A DNA stretch of 64,000 nt from Methylococcales bacterium (GCA_026399075.1 JAPLRR010000030.1:1-64000); one strand, 5' to 3'. Shown: positions 32,605 to 44,136, counted from the first letter of the stretch. The notes: generated from the sequence alone by a model not told the origin. Numbers and translations: made by a program.

Positions 32605-33807
32605 ATGATATTTTTTCTGTACAAGTCTCGCTGGGGGAGTTGGCATAGCCGGATAGCTGCATTGTCCTTAGGCTTATGTTGTTGCTTGGCCCAGGCGGAT
32701 ATACCCCGACTCCCTGGGGACAATAGGCTTAGCCTAAAAGCCCAACTGGGCAAGCAATTGTTTTTTGATGACAAGCTTTCTTCCCCGCCCGGCCAATCTT
32801 GTGCCAGTTGTCATGACCCTAAAGCTTTTTTTGTGGATCCTGATAAAGATTCGCCAACTTCTGTGGGTGCATTGCCTGAGCTCAAAGGTTCCCGTAATAC
32901 GCCAACTTTATTGTATGCAGCCTATAGCAATGCCTTTCATTATGATAAGAAGGACGGTTTGTTTATCGGTGGATTTTTTCTTGATGGCAGGGCGGAAACT
33001 TTGTCCAAACAAGCCAAAGGGCCGTTTTTGAATCCCTTGGAGATGGCCAATCCTGATTTATTTAGTGTGGTGGACCAAGTTCGCACATCCGATTACGCGC
33101 CCTTATTTACCCGCGTGTATGGTCGTAATGCCTTTGCTGATTACCGCAAGACCTTTAACTATATCGCAGATGCCATTGCCACATTTGAGCGCTCAGCTGT
33201 GTTTAGGCCGTTTACCTCCAAGTATGATTATTATTTGACAGGGAGGGCAACGCTAACTTCCCAAGAAATGCGTGGAAGACGGCTATTTGAAAACCCCAAA
33301 AAAGGCAATTGTGCTGCCTGTCATCCCAGTAGGCCAGCGAGAGATGGAACACCACCTTTATTTACTGACTTTAGTTATGATAATTTAGGTGTGCCCAGAA
33401 ACGTAGATAATCCAGTTTATCAATTGGCCGACAAGTTCAATCCGGTTGGGTGGGATTTTGTCGATAATGGTTTGGGGGGCAGCCTGGGTGATGCCGCCGA
33501 AAATGGTAAATTTAAAGTTCCCAGCTTACGGAATATTGCCAAAACTGCGCCTTATATGCACAACGGTTATTTCAAAACACTGCGTGGGGTGTTGGCATTT
33601 TATAGTACCCGGGATGCGTTACCCGTTTGTAATAATCAGTGGGCAAGAGAAGCCGCTGCGATTAAAAGTCATTGTTGGCCAGCCCCGGAAGTGAAAAAAA
33701 ATGTCAATGTCGATGAGTTGGGTGAGCTTATTTTAAGCGAATCAGAAATTGATGATATTTTGGCTTTTTTACAAACGTTGACGGATGGTTTCCAGCCGCA
33801 ACCCTAA
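32605..33807 (+). CDS. Di-haem cytochrome c peroxidase / MauG-family protein
   Basis: A 400-residue periplasmic protein with signal peptide (cleavage after CLAQA) and two haem c sites: SCASCHD near residue 69 and CAACHPS near residue 237. Family blocks include GGFFLDGRAETL, KGPFLNPLEMAN, GNCAACHPSRPA and RNIAKTAPYMHNGYFKTL. Members reduce hydrogen peroxide or oxidise protein residues. AAAGG precedes the ATG. It sits between the porin and FMN-binding genes, suggesting a shared redox function. Confidence 0.92.
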   Translation: MIFFLYKSRWGSWHSRIAALSLGLCCCLAQADIPRLPGDNRLSLKAQLGKQLFFDDKLSSPPGQSCASCHDPKAFFVDPDKDSPTSVGALPELKGSRNTPTLLYAAYSNAFHYDKKDGLFIGGFFLDGRAETLSKQAKGPFLNPLEMANPDLFSVVDQVRTSDYAPLFTRVYGRNAFADYRKTFNYIADAIATFERSAVFRPFTSKYDYYLTGRATLTSQEMRGRRLFENPKKGNCAACHPSRPARDGTPPLFTDFSYDNLGVPRNVDNPVYQLADKFNPVGWDFVDNGLGGSLGDAAENGKFKVPSLRNIAKTAPYMHNGYFKTLRGVLAFYSTRDALPVCNNQWAREAAAIKSHCWPAPEVKKNVNVDELGELILSESEIDDILAFLQTLTDGFQPQP

Positions 33808-33995
33808 GCAGTCTTTGGTCGCAAAGATAGATAGGTGGCAAACTCCTTTTATGGCCTTGTTGCTTGGCAATAGGCTGTTAATTGGCTAAGTGAATAGTGG
33901 GGGCGATTAAACTGGACAAATATCTGGTCAGCGCATTGTGATGTTAAACTAGTCGGTTATTTCCACTTAGATGTAATCAATTCATGGGATGTACT

Positions 33996-34550
33996 ATGAA
34001 AAAATTTAGCTTAGGGCTGGTCGTTGTGCTCTTTTTATTACTACAGGCGGTTGCAAGCCCAAGCTTTGCCACAATTTTTTACAGCAAAGACGAGGCGATG
34101 GAACTGGCTTTTGGCAAGGGCACAACGGTCGGGCAACTGTCATTATTTCCTGATGACCAGCAGACTGTGCAAATCCAGCAACTTGCCAAAGTGAAATTGG
34201 AATCCGGCATGTTTACCTTTTATGTGGGTAAAGACCACGATAAGGTTTTGGGGTATGCGGCTATTGAAACCATCACTGTCAGGACGAAACCCGAAACCTT
34301 GATGATAGTCTTAACCCCCGACGGTGAACTACGCAATGTCTATACACTTGCTTTTCATGAGCCCCCCGAATATCAGCCACCTGAGCGTTGGTTTGAGCAG
34401 CTGGTTAAACGGCCACTAGCTGACATGGATTTTAACAAAGGCGTGGATGGCATTAGTGGCGCAACGCTCAGCACCCGTGCGGCACTTAGCAGCATCCGTA
34501 AAGTGATGGCGATCTACCAGATTATGGTACAAAACAAGAGTGCAAACTGA
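33996..34550 (+). CDS. FMN-binding domain protein
   Basis: A 184-residue exported protein: signal peptide about residues 1-26, then an FMN_bind domain like RnfG/NqrC. The flavin attachment motif DGISGATLSTRA is present near residues 149-160, with a threonine that could carry FMN covalently. It ends in a helix RKVMAIYQIMV. The gene overlaps the next by one base (TGATG), so they are coupled. It likely passes electrons in the periplasm to or from the adjacent membrane protein. Confidence 0.85.
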   Translation: MKKFSLGLVVVLFLLLQAVASPSFATIFYSKDEAMELAFGKGTTVGQLSLFPDDQQTVQIQQLAKVKLESGMFTFYVGKDHDKVLGYAAIETITVRTKPETLMIVLTPDGELRNVYTLAFHEPPEYQPPERWFEQLVKRPLADMDFNKGVDGISGATLSTRAALSSIRKVMAIYQIMVQNKSAN

Positions 34551-35053
34551 TGCGTTATTTTGTCACCGGTGAGCAACAGCGCAAGTCTTTGCTAAACGCG
34601 TTGGTATTGATGTTTTTGGGTTATATTGTTTTGCTGTGGGTCAGCAATGGCATGATGTATTTCCATCACATGGATTTGACACCCAGCTCGGTGGTTGCTT
34701 ATTACTTGGGTTCTGAAGAGCAATTTACCCAAGCCAGAAGCTATCAAGGTATGTTGGAGGTTTCACATTTCCATTTATTTTCGATGGGCATGTTGATAGT
34801 TACATTAACCCATTTAATGCTGATGACCGATTTTTCGGTGCGCTTAAAAATTTGGTTGAGTAGTCTGACCTATGTGTCGGCCTTGGCGGATGAGCTAGGC
34901 GGCTGGCTAGTCCGGTTTGTTGATCCGCTTTTTGCCTGGTTTAAAATTGCGGCTTTTTTGTTGCTGGAATTTTCCTTAGCGGCGCTATTGGTGGTTGTGG
35001 TTTATTCACTGATACGCGCACGGCTTCAGTTAAACCAAAACAACCCAGCGTAA
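34550..35053 (+). CDS. Four-helix membrane protein of the redox operon
   Basis: A 167-residue integral membrane protein with four predicted helices (about residues 15-37, 72-96, 103-120 and 126-156). Histidines in MMYFHHMD, VSHFHLF and LTHLM could bind haem. Coupled to the FMN-binding gene by a one-base overlap. A b-type cytochrome-like role in moving electrons across the membrane is a plausible inference, not shown. Confidence 0.7.
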   Translation: MRYFVTGEQQRKSLLNALVLMFLGYIVLLWVSNGMMYFHHMDLTPSSVVAYYLGSEEQFTQARSYQGMLEVSHFHLFSMGMLIVTLTHLMLMTDFSVRLKIWLSSLTYVSALADELGGWLVRFVDPLFAWFKIAAFLLLEFSLAALLVVVVYSLIRARLQLNQNNPA

Positions 35054-35065
35054 ATTTAAGGCTAT

Positions 35066-35626
35066 CTATCGGCGGGGTGGTGGATAATAGCCACCCCAAA
35101 AAAATGGACTGCCATAGTTGCCGTAATAAGGGTAGCCATAGCCAAATCCCGCAGTGCCATAATAATACGGGTAGCCATAGAAATTGCTTGGTGCATAAAC
35201 AGGCCACAGATAGATAACGCTGGACTGGAGTAGCGGCAATTGTAGCGTTTTGTTACCGACATTACGTTCTTGCAGGCCTTTAAGTGTGCCTGCAACGGTA
35301 ATTTCCGCGTCTTTGGTGTAAATGGCCGGATCCAAAAATTCCGGGCTTTCGACAAGGAAACGCCCCACATAGGGTTTATCCAATCTTGGGCGGCCATAAC
35401 TGTTAAGCGGATAGGATAATATTTGGATTCGGCTGAAGGTTTGTTCGTTTTGCACATCAATGATAACGCCGCCCCACCGCACAGGCGCATTTTTATGATG
35501 GGCGCTGTCCCCTTGTGCCTGGCTATAGGAAATGTCCAACGGTGGCGGGTCTTGAATGGCGGGAGGTAAGTTAGAGCAGCCCACCAAAAATGAAAATACG
35601 CTTACCAATATCAGCCGTTTCATCAT
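35066..35626 (-). CDS. slp: Slp-family outer membrane lipoprotein
   Basis: A 186-residue lipoprotein of the Slp/YeaY family. The lipobox is FLVGC at about residue 16. Family motifs include VRWGGVIIDVQNEQTFSRIQ, LSYPLNSYGRP and GRFLVESPEFLDPAIY. The C-terminus is Gly/Tyr-rich (YGYPYYYGTAGFGYGYPYYG), perhaps surface exposed. Slp proteins are starvation- or stress-linked; the exact role is unclear. It faces the redox operon end to end. Confidence 0.85.
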   Translation of the reverse strand: MMKRLILVSVFSFLVGCSNLPPAIQDPPPLDISYSQAQGDSAHHKNAPVRWGGVIIDVQNEQTFSRIQILSYPLNSYGRPRLDKPYVGRFLVESPEFLDPAIYTKDAEITVAGTLKGLQERNVGNKTLQLPLLQSSVIYLWPVYAPSNFYGYPYYYGTAGFGYGYPYYGNYGSPFFWGGYYPPPRR

Positions 35627-35704
35627 AGGTTCCTATCGGAAGTACACACAGTAAGATTGGTTTTTAGGCCCCAAAATAAGCAAACTCTACAGGCCAAGTA
35701 TCAG

Positions 35705-37173
<1,469 letters not shown>

Positions 37174-37181
37174 GACTGGGC

Positions 37182-37424
37182 TTATAATTGGCTGTTCAAT
37201 AATTCTTCAATATTGGGCAGCTCTTTGTCCACTTTGCAGCGTTTTTTATACAAATCAACAAATTCCATAAAGGCTTGTTCAAGGTCAGCCAGAATTTCTT
37301 CTTCGTTGTCGCGTTCATCATCAGGAACCTCATCGGATTCCAAATAGTCGCGCTGTAATTCCACTTCGCTGTTGAGGGCTAAAGTGGCGTAAATCATCGC
37401 GTTGTTTGATATTTTTTCGTTCAT
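37182..37424 (-). CDS. Small acidic hypothetical protein
   Basis: An 80-residue acidic helical protein beginning MNEKISNNAMIYATLALNSEVELQ and rich in Glu/Asp (DDERDNEEEILADL). No family recognised. It lies 8 bases upstream of the YffB-like gene in the same direction, so likely part of the dap operon. Confidence 0.6.
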   Translation of the reverse strand: MNEKISNNAMIYATLALNSEVELQRDYLESDEVPDDERDNEEEILADLEQAFMEFVDLYKKRCKVDKELPNIEELLNSQL

Positions 37425-37465
37425 GGTAAAGGCCTCATACGTTAGTGGTGGGTGGTTAGTAAGCC

Positions 37466-37939
37466 TTATATATCTTGGCTTCTAAAATGGATGGTCAGAC
37501 CTTGTAAAAAATTTCTTAAGATTTGGTCGCCGCATTCGCGGTGGTGCTTATGGCCTTTTTGTCTAAAAAAAGCGCTGAGCTCGCCTTTAGACAATTCAAA
37601 ATCGGCCAACTTTAAAGTGTTGAGCATATCCTCTTCTTTAAACTCCAAAGCAATCCGTAGTTTTTTAAGGATAATGTTATTACTTAGCGGCTCGGCTTTT
37701 TTCACGACTTGCGGCGGATTTTCCTGTTTACCGCGCCGGAAAATAATCAGGCCATCTAAAAATTGCGCCAAGCGTTTGTCGCCAAGGTTGACAAAATCGG
37801 GTTCATTATCTTTTTTCAGCCAGTGCAATAGTTCTTCCCTCGTCACCACCACATCGCTTAATGCGAAAATATCCAGCATGGTTTGGTCTTTAAGGGCTAA
37901 GGCGAAACGCACTCGGCGTAGTACATCGTTGTTAATCAT
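37466..37939 (-). CDS. DUF1456 protein (YehS-like)
   Basis: A 157-residue protein made of two copies of the DUF1456 domain: NNDVLRRVRFALALKDQTML with LSDVVVTREELLHWLKKD, then NNIILKKLRIALEFKEEDML with ADFELSKGELSAFFRQKG. The two-domain layout and length match YehS. Function unknown. Lies between the restriction-modification pair and the dapE group. Confidence 0.9.
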   Translation of the reverse strand: MINNDVLRRVRFALALKDQTMLDIFALSDVVVTREELLHWLKKDNEPDFVNLGDKRLAQFLDGLIIFRRGKQENPPQVVKKAEPLSNNIILKKLRIALEFKEEDMLNTLKLADFELSKGELSAFFRQKGHKHHRECGDQILRNFLQGLTIHFRSQDI

Positions 37940-38020
37940 TAATTAGTTCTATGGTTGCTAGCATTTTGTCACACCTAGGAAGGGTTGATTAACTTTTCCT
38001 AGCTACAATACCAAATACTT

Positions 38021-38671
38021 TTACAAAGCTTTGGCAATTTTTTGAAAAGGAACGACATTTGCCTGCGAATGATTTGGATAGGTATCCCAGTCGGGGGTAT
38101 AGTCCGCTGCTTGATTACCCCAAACAAACCAATCTTCCCTTGGGCCACGTGCAAATAATTCAATGCGTGGGCCAGGGCTACAGGCTTCGATCAACGCATA
38201 CTGTTCATCAGGTTTACGGCTGTGTTCGCGTTTTCTGGATGAAATGATATTTTCTTGGCTGCGGCCAGGTTGCAATGTACGGGCATTTTTGCCGCGCACC
38301 CCAAATAAAACCATTTCGGTCACATTCCTAAAGTAAAAACCAACACCCCGCCTGTCCGGCCCGCCATCCTTACGTATTTTATACCAGATTAAATTGGTTT
38401 TATAAGTAAAGCCCCAATGCGCCATCACTTGCATGCCTTCTGCCAGCAACGCGTTAGGAACCCATAAATAAAGATGTGCCGTATCAGCTGCAATGGCTTC
38501 AACGGGAAGATCCTTGATCTCTTGTAGTGACATAGTCGGATAGCGTTGCAAGCGTTTATGCTCAGGTGCCATTTTTCCGGTTCTATTTTGAAATTGCCAC
38601 GGTGGATCAGCCAGCACAGTGGCGAATTTTTTACTGCCGACAGCTTTCAAAAGATCATCTGATGCGTTCAT
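38021..38671 (-). CDS. MT-A70 family adenine DNA methyltransferase
   Basis: A 216-residue N6-adenine methyltransferase of the MT-A70 class. The catalytic DPPW motif lies in TVLADPPWQFQNRTG near residue 22, with TAHLYLWVPNALL and a C-terminal region MVLFGVRGK and HSRKPDEQYALIEACSPGPRIELFAR. It overlaps the BglII-like endonuclease gene by 4 bases, so it is the protective methylase of a type II system. Target presumably AGATCT-like or RGATCY-like, which is inferred. Confidence 0.9.
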   Translation of the reverse strand: MNASDDLLKAVGSKKFATVLADPPWQFQNRTGKMAPEHKRLQRYPTMSLQEIKDLPVEAIAADTAHLYLWVPNALLAEGMQVMAHWGFTYKTNLIWYKIRKDGGPDRRGVGFYFRNVTEMVLFGVRGKNARTLQPGRSQENIISSRKREHSRKPDEQYALIEACSPGPRIELFARGPREDWFVWGNQAADYTPDWDTYPNHSQANVVPFQKIAKAL

Positions 38672-39264
38672 GATTGGTCATCTTCACTATAGAGTTTTTT
38701 GGATATACCGATAACCAACAATGGGCAGCCTGCCCCACTGCCGCCTTCAATTCGTGGAAGAAGCTTACTCATATGGGTAGTTGATGCGCCATAAGACGAC
38801 CCTCGGCCTAGCGCTTTAAATATGTCTTGCAGTTCATCACAGCGCGTAATGATCACGCCCACACTAATAGCCCGGAGGTCAAAAAGTAAGCGGAAGTTAT
38901 TTAAGTCCCTATCAAAGAATGGATCTTTATTATTCCATTCAATTTCAACAGCGACCCTGTTTCTAAAGCAATCAACTTTATGGGTAGGGGTGTCCATTGT
39001 ATGATCATCAACGACAACTTGGGTCGTAAATTCCTTTTCTATCCACCCGCGCCGATAAAGATATGAATCAAGAAACTCAGATACTTGGGATTTTCTTCCG
39101 CCTGGGTTGGTGATCCAGCTCTTTTGTAGCCGAAATTCGTGTAAAACGGAAATGATGTCTTGCCATTCTTCTGGAAAATCTTCTTTCAATATAGCGCATG
39201 AGTGTTTCCACTCATGCACTTCATAATTGTTGCGGATGAATTCTGGCAGCAATTCAATACCCAT
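38668..39264 (-). CDS. BglII/BstYI-type restriction endonuclease
   Basis: A 198-residue endonuclease resembling the BglII/BstYI family. Visible parts are HEWKHSCAILKEDFPEEWQDI at the N-terminus, FTTQVVVDDHTMDTPTHKVD with CFRNRVAVEIEWNNKDPFFDRD, which holds the metal-binding Asp and the E-X-E pair, and RAISVGVIITR. Cuts palindromic DNA, probably with GATC core. Coupled to the methyltransferase gene. The pair is inserted between dapD and the yehS-dapE part of the dap cluster. Confidence 0.82.
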   Translation of the reverse strand: MGIELLPEFIRNNYEVHEWKHSCAILKEDFPEEWQDIISVLHEFRLQKSWITNPGGRKSQVSEFLDSYLYRRGWIEKEFTTQVVVDDHTMDTPTHKVDCFRNRVAVEIEWNNKDPFFDRDLNNFRLLFDLRAISVGVIITRCDELQDIFKALGRGSSYGASTTHMSKLLPRIEGGSGAGCPLLVIGISKKLYSEDDQS

Positions 39265-39294
39265 AAACTTCCCGATTCAGTCCCCTATGCACAA

Positions 39295-40113
39295 TTAATC
39301 CCTTAACAACTCATTAATCCCAGTCTTGCTCCGTGTACGCTCATCCACTTGTTTGATGATCACTGCACAATACAAGCTATAGCTACCATCAGCCGAAGGC
39401 AAATTGCCGGATACAACCACTGAACCGGCCGGAATCCGGCCATAGCTGACTTCGCCAGTCATGCGGTTGAAGATTTTGGTGCTTTGGCCGATATAAACGC
39501 CCATGGAAATAACGCAGCCGTCTTCAACGATAACGCCTTCGACGATTTCAGAACGCGCACCGATAAAGCAATTGTCGCCGATAATGGTTGGGCCGGCCTG
39601 TAAAGGCTCTAATACGCCACCGATGCCAACACCGCCGGACAAATGCACGTTTTTACCAATTTGTGCGCAAGAACCAACAGTTACCCAGGTGTCCACCATT
39701 GTGCCGCTGTCCACATACGCACCGATATTGACATAAGACGGCATTAAAATGGCACCAGGTGCGATATAAGAACCATGCCGCGCGACCGCATTGGGGACAA
39801 CGCGCACGCCTGCCTTGGCAAAATCGGCTTCGGAATAGTTGGCAAATTTGCATTCCACTTTGTCGTAATAGCGGGTGTTACCGCCATCCATCAAGCGGTT
39901 TTCGTTAATCCTGAATGACAATAGCACGGCTTTTTTCAGCCATTGGTTAGTGACCCATTCGCCGTCAATTTTTTGGGCAACGCGTAATGTACCTTGGTCT
40001 AACAAGTTTAAGGTTTCGGTGACGGCTGCCCGAATTTCAGCGGAAACATTGGCTGGGGTGATGTCGGCGCGTTGTTCAAAAGCTTCGTTAATGATGATTT
40101 CTAGTTGTGACAT
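39295..40113 (-). CDS. dapD: Tetrahydrodipicolinate N-succinyltransferase DapD
   Basis: A 272-residue left-handed beta-helix acyltransferase of the hexapeptide family. It succinylates tetrahydrodipicolinate in the DAP/lysine pathway. Recognisable features are [29 protein letters not shown], then hexapeptide turns from [20 protein letters not shown] through [20 protein letters not shown] to [16 protein letters not shown]. The length is typical. Follows dapC by 7 bases on the minus strand. Confidence 0.96.
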   Translation of the reverse strand: MSQLEIIINEAFEQRADITPANVSAEIRAAVTETLNLLDQGTLRVAQKIDGEWVTNQWLKKAVLLSFRINENRLMDGGNTRYYDKVECKFANYSEADFAKAGVRVVPNAVARHGSYIAPGAILMPSYVNIGAYVDSGTMVDTWVTVGSCAQIGKNVHLSGGVGIGGVLEPLQAGPTIIGDNCFIGARSEIVEGVIVEDGCVISMGVYIGQSTKIFNRMTGEVSYGRIPAGSVVVSGNLPSADGSYSLYCAVIIKQVDERTRSKTGINELLRD

Positions 40114-40120
40114 AGTCTTA

Positions 40121-41320
40121 TTATTTTAAGGTGTTAAGGAAATGTTTAATGCGCAAGGCGGCCTCCACACATTCGGCAAGCGGCGCGACCAAGGCGATTC
40201 TAACGTGGTTATTGCCAGGGTTTTGCCCGTGGCAGTCACGCGATAAAAAACTGCCGGGCAAAACGGTGACGTTTTCTTTGGCAAACAGTTGCTGTGCAAA
40301 ATCGGTATCGGCTATGGGTGTTTTTAGCCAGATATAAAATCCTGCGGGTGGTTTTTGGATGCTGCACACTTCCGCCAACACGGCAATGACAGCGGCAAAT
40401 TTCTCACGGTATAAGCGTCGGTTTTCAATGACATGGGGTTCATCTTGCCAAGCTTTGATGCTGGCATATTGGGTCGGCACTGGCATCGCACAGCCTTGGT
40501 AAGTACGGTATTGAAAATATCCACGCAATATTTCCGCATCGCCCGCGACAAAACCAGAACGCAAGCCTGGTGCATTAGAGCGTTTTGATAAGCTGTGGAA
40601 TACGACGCAACGTTTAAAGTCCGTATTGCCCCTATTATAGGCGCTTTGCAGCAAACCGACAGGCGGCTGGCTTTCGTCGTCGTAGAGCTCGCTATAGCAT
40701 TCATCCGAAGCAATGACAAAATCATAGTGTTCGGCCCGTTCAATCAGTTGCCTGTGGACTTCTGAACTAATGACCGCACCACAGGGGTTGCCGGGCGAAC
40801 AAATATACAGCAAACCACAGCGTTGCCAAACAGATTCGGGTACGCTGTCAAAATCAGGCAAATAGCCGTTGGCTTCAGGGGTGGGCAAAAAATAGGGCTC
40901 TGCGCCCGCCAATAAAGCTGCGCCTTCATAGATCTGGTAAAACGGGTTAGGCATGATGACTATCGGCTTAACACGCGGATCTACTACGCATTGGGCAAAG
41001 GAAAACAAGGCCTCGCGTGTGCCGCTGACGGGCAGGATTTGAGTTTCGGCATTCAGCATTGCCCTAGGGATTTGATAGCGCTGGCTGAGCCAATCAGCAA
41101 TGGCTACGCGTAATTCAGGGATGCCTTTGGTCGTTGGGTATTGGGACAAACCGGCACTGTGCGCCTGCAATGCTTCGCCAATAAACGGCGGCGTGGCGTG
41201 CTTGGGTTCGCCGATAGATAACATGATTGGGGTTTTGTCCGCAGGCGGTGTAATGCCAGCCTTAAGCTGTGCCAGCCGTTCAAACGGATAAGCTTGTAAG
41301 TTTTTTAAATGCGGGGTCAT
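40121..41320 (-). CDS. dapC: Succinyldiaminopimelate transaminase DapC
   Basis: A 399-residue class I PLP aminotransferase that makes N-succinyl-diaminopimelate. Motifs: [55 protein letters not shown] and [20 protein letters not shown], in which the SKRSN lysine binds PLP. The C-terminus reads [10 protein letters not shown]. It heads the dapC-dapD run with 7 bases between. Confidence 0.93.
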   Translation of the reverse strand: MTPHLKNLQAYPFERLAQLKAGITPPADKTPIMLSIGEPKHATPPFIGEALQAHSAGLSQYPTTKGIPELRVAIADWLSQRYQIPRAMLNAETQILPVSGTREALFSFAQCVVDPRVKPIVIMPNPFYQIYEGAALLAGAEPYFLPTPEANGYLPDFDSVPESVWQRCGLLYICSPGNPCGAVISSEVHRQLIERAEHYDFVIASDECYSELYDDESQPPVGLLQSAYNRGNTDFKRCVVFHSLSKRSNAPGLRSGFVAGDAEILRGYFQYRTYQGCAMPVPTQYASIKAWQDEPHVIENRRLYREKFAAVIAVLAEVCSIQKPPAGFYIWLKTPIADTDFAQQLFAKENVTVLPGSFLSRDCHGQNPGNNHVRIALVAPLAECVEAALRIKHFLNTLK

Positions 41321-41323
41321 GGT

Positions 41324-42106
41324 CTATTGGCAGTGCGGTTGTTTGCCTGCGGCTTGGGCTTGTTGGTATAAAGCCATGGCTTGCGGCATGTGTTGTTGCA
41401 GATTTTGTATGCGCGTGGCATGGGCAGGATGTGTGGACAAAAACTCAACGGGCTGTTGGCCTTGGGATGCCTGATCCATTTTTTGCCACAGCACGATGCT
41501 TTGTCTAGGGTCAAAGCCTGCCCTGGCCATTAAATCCACACCAATAATATCGGCCTCGCTTTCCTGTACACGGCTAAAAGGCATTAAAATGCCATATTCG
41601 GCCCCAACCCCCAGTAAACCAAAGGCTGTTTGCCCCAATGCGGATTGGGGTGCGCCCATCGCTTGGATTAAAGAGATACCTTGGTTGACGGCCATTTCTT
41701 GCGATGCCCGTTCGTTGCTGTGTTGGGCGCGTACGTGCCCGACTTCATGGCCAACCACGGCAGCCAGTTGGTCTTGCGTATCAACCAGTGTGAGCATACC
41801 AGTATGGATGCCGATTTTATTGCCTGGCAAAGCAAATGCGTTGGGTGATTTATCTTCAAAGACCACCACTTCCCAGTTGCCGCCTGTCTCCCTGATAATC
41901 GCTTGGGCAATACAGTTGGCAACTTGCGTGTATTTGCCATTGGTGCTGACGGGTTTTTGTTTTTTTAAGGTGTCAAACGCCCGCAAGCCCATTTGGTTGA
42001 TTTGCGCATCGGGCATGGCGATAAATTGGCTTCTTCCTGTAGGGCTAGTAATACAGGCGGTTAGCAGGCCGGAAACTAGTAAGACAGGAAATATTTTGTT
42101 GGACAT
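41324..42106 (-). CDS. M48-family metalloprotease lipoprotein
   Basis: A 260-residue periplasmic protease of the M48 family. A lipobox LLTAC near residue 18 indicates outer-membrane anchoring, as in LoiP/BepA-like proteins. The zinc motif is HEVGH in AAVVGHEVGHVRAQHSNERAS, and the third ligand is in RVQESEADIIGVDLMARAGFD. It likely degrades misfolded envelope proteins. It lies 3 bases upstream of dapC. Confidence 0.9.
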   Translation of the reverse strand: MSNKIFPVLLVSGLLTACITSPTGRSQFIAMPDAQINQMGLRAFDTLKKQKPVSTNGKYTQVANCIAQAIIRETGGNWEVVVFEDKSPNAFALPGNKIGIHTGMLTLVDTQDQLAAVVGHEVGHVRAQHSNERASQEMAVNQGISLIQAMGAPQSALGQTAFGLLGVGAEYGILMPFSRVQESEADIIGVDLMARAGFDPRQSIVLWQKMDQASQGQQPVEFLSTHPAHATRIQNLQQHMPQAMALYQQAQAAGKQPHCQ

Positions 42107-42265
42107 ACAGCAAACACCACTCGTTTCTTAAAACAACGCCCATTTTAACGTAAGTTTATATCTGGGGCTGAAAAATCCACGCAAAACAAAGGCGGGATGG
42201 AAAATGCAGCGAAGGGGGTGGTACGCCAATAAATTTATAAATACTTGGTGCTGCCTGTCTTTTTC

Positions 42266-43639
42266 CTAGAACTGGGTAATATCATAGCAGTTGCGCCCTT
42301 TTTGCTTGGCTACGTACAAGGCTTTATCCGCCTGGTCGATCAGAAACTCCAAAGACAGGTTGTGGTCTGGGATAACACAACTAATGCCAATGCTCACGGT
42401 GACGTAGTGGTTTACGGTAGAAGCGGGGTGTAAAATTTCTAAGGTTTGGATGGAGTTGTGTATGGCTTGGGCAATAACGACAGCACCGTCCTGGCTGGTT
42501 TCGGGCAACACAATGACAAACTCTTCACCGCCGTAACGGGCAACAATATCCACCGGACGGGAAACCGTTTTTTGGAGGATATCGGCGATTTGGATGAGGC
42601 AGTCATCGCCCCGTTGATGCCCAAAATAATCGTTATAAGATTTAAAATAATCGACATCTAACAAAAGCAAGGAGATGGGTTGGGAAGATCGGCATAGCCG
42701 CCGCCATTCCCGCGCCAAAAATTCATCAAAACAGCGGCGGTTAGCAATTTTTGTCAGCCCGTCCATGTGCGCCAGCAATTGTAATTCCCGATTGGCGGCT
42801 TGCAGTTCAAGCTCCATTTTTTTGCGCAAGGTAATGTCGCGTACGGTAATGGCAAATCCATCACCCAATTTTACCGCGACAAAGTGATACCAGGACGAAT
42901 CCCCCCACGGGTAGTAAAAATCCGCCTCAACGGGTTCACCGGTTTCAACGACTGAAATGATGCGGTCAAAAAATTCCGGGTTGATACGGTAAATAAATTT
43001 TTTAAATACCCGCTTACCAATCAGCTCTTCACGGCTTTTTTCAAAAACTTTGGCAATCACGGGATTGACGACCAAGCAGCGAAAATCTTCAATTTCGCCT
43101 GTTTGTAAATTGCGGATGGTTTGCAGGGCGGCAATGCCATCCAGCGCGGTGTTCAAGACACTGGACAATAGCGCCCGTGATTGGTAAAGCACTTCTTCGG
43201 CTTCTTGCCGTTTCTTGACTTCTTGCAGCAACACAAATTTTTGGCGTTGGATAGTGAGTTGGTTTTCCAAGCGGGCAACAACTTCCTCAATCTGAAAAGG
43301 CTTGGTAATGTAATCAACCCCCCCACAAGCAAATGCCTTTACTTTATCAAAGGCATCATCTAATGCACTGATAAAAATAACGGGGATATCGCGTAGGCTT
43401 TCATTCGCCTTGATGGCTGCACAGACTTGATAGCCATCCATTTCCGGCATTTTGATGTCCAACAATATCAAATCTGGGCGTTTGACATTGAGGGTTTTCA
43501 TGGCCATCCGCCCATTGGTGACACTGCGGATGTTATAGCCGAGCTGGGTCAGCAACTCGCTGAGAAGTTGTAAATTTTCCGGTATATCATCGACTAGGAG
43601 AATATTACCACGGGAGTTGGTTGGCTCGGTTATTGTCAT
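42266..43639 (-). CDS. Response regulator-PAS-GGDEF diguanylate cyclase
   Basis: A 457-residue cytoplasmic signalling protein. Residues about 10-125 form a receiver domain (ILLVDDIPENLQLL, phospho-acceptor Asp in LILLDIKMPEMDGY, Lys in DYITKPF). A coiled linker and PAS domain (about 165-280) follow. The GGDEF domain is complete with GGEEF in ARYGGEEFVIVLPE, so it should make cyclic di-GMP. The ATG at 43639 is preferred to an earlier in-frame start. No kinase gene is adjacent. Confidence 0.92.
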   Translation of the reverse strand: MTITEPTNSRGNILLVDDIPENLQLLSELLTQLGYNIRSVTNGRMAMKTLNVKRPDLILLDIKMPEMDGYQVCAAIKANESLRDIPVIFISALDDAFDKVKAFACGGVDYITKPFQIEEVVARLENQLTIQRQKFVLLQEVKKRQEAEEVLYQSRALLSSVLNTALDGIAALQTIRNLQTGEIEDFRCLVVNPVIAKVFEKSREELIGKRVFKKFIYRINPEFFDRIISVVETGEPVEADFYYPWGDSSWYHFVAVKLGDGFAITVRDITLRKKMELELQAANRELQLLAHMDGLTKIANRRCFDEFLAREWRRLCRSSQPISLLLLDVDYFKSYNDYFGHQRGDDCLIQIADILQKTVSRPVDIVARYGGEEFVIVLPETSQDGAVVIAQAIHNSIQTLEILHPASTVNHYVTVSIGISCVIPDHNLSLEFLIDQADKALYVAKQKGRNCYDITQF

Positions 43640-44136
43640 AAAATAGCTGTCAGTGAACGGTAGCAGGCGCGATCCAGCGTAAAAAGCCAAAGGCCACGCA
43701 GCTTAAAGCATCCGGCCTTTATCTTTAAAACTTGGATTATTATCGCCTATTTGCAGGGCAACTAAAGCAATAAATATGTCAATATAAATTATCTCACACA
43801 ATGGACAAGGCAATTAACGAATAATCCCCAGTTAGAAGATAATTCGATAGCTAAAAATTTCTTAATTGCATTGCAAAGCACATAAATGGGCTTATGGAAA
43901 AATTCAGGGAATGTTTTGGAAACAACGTTGTGCTGTTTAAGAGCCCCTAAGCGGCCTGCAAGCTATTTACACGAGTCAGATAGCTCCTTCTCCCTCACGG
44001 AGAAGGTTGGGATGAGGGGATTTAACTAATTGATTTAATGCCCCTCACCCCAACCCTCTACCACAGGGGGCGGCTAGGCTTGGGGCTACATCAGGATGGT
44101 TTGGGTGCTAGCCGCAAAGATAAGGCAAACAAGCCT
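43640..44136. repeat. Intergenic gap with CCTTCTCCC/CCCCTCACCCC repeat
   Basis: Bases about 43984-44085 hold CCTTCTCCC-TCACGGAGAAGG and GATGAGGGG, then GCCCCTCACCCC-AACCCTC. This is an inverted arrangement related to the GGGAGAGGG group. No gene is supported in the gap. Confidence 0.55.
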
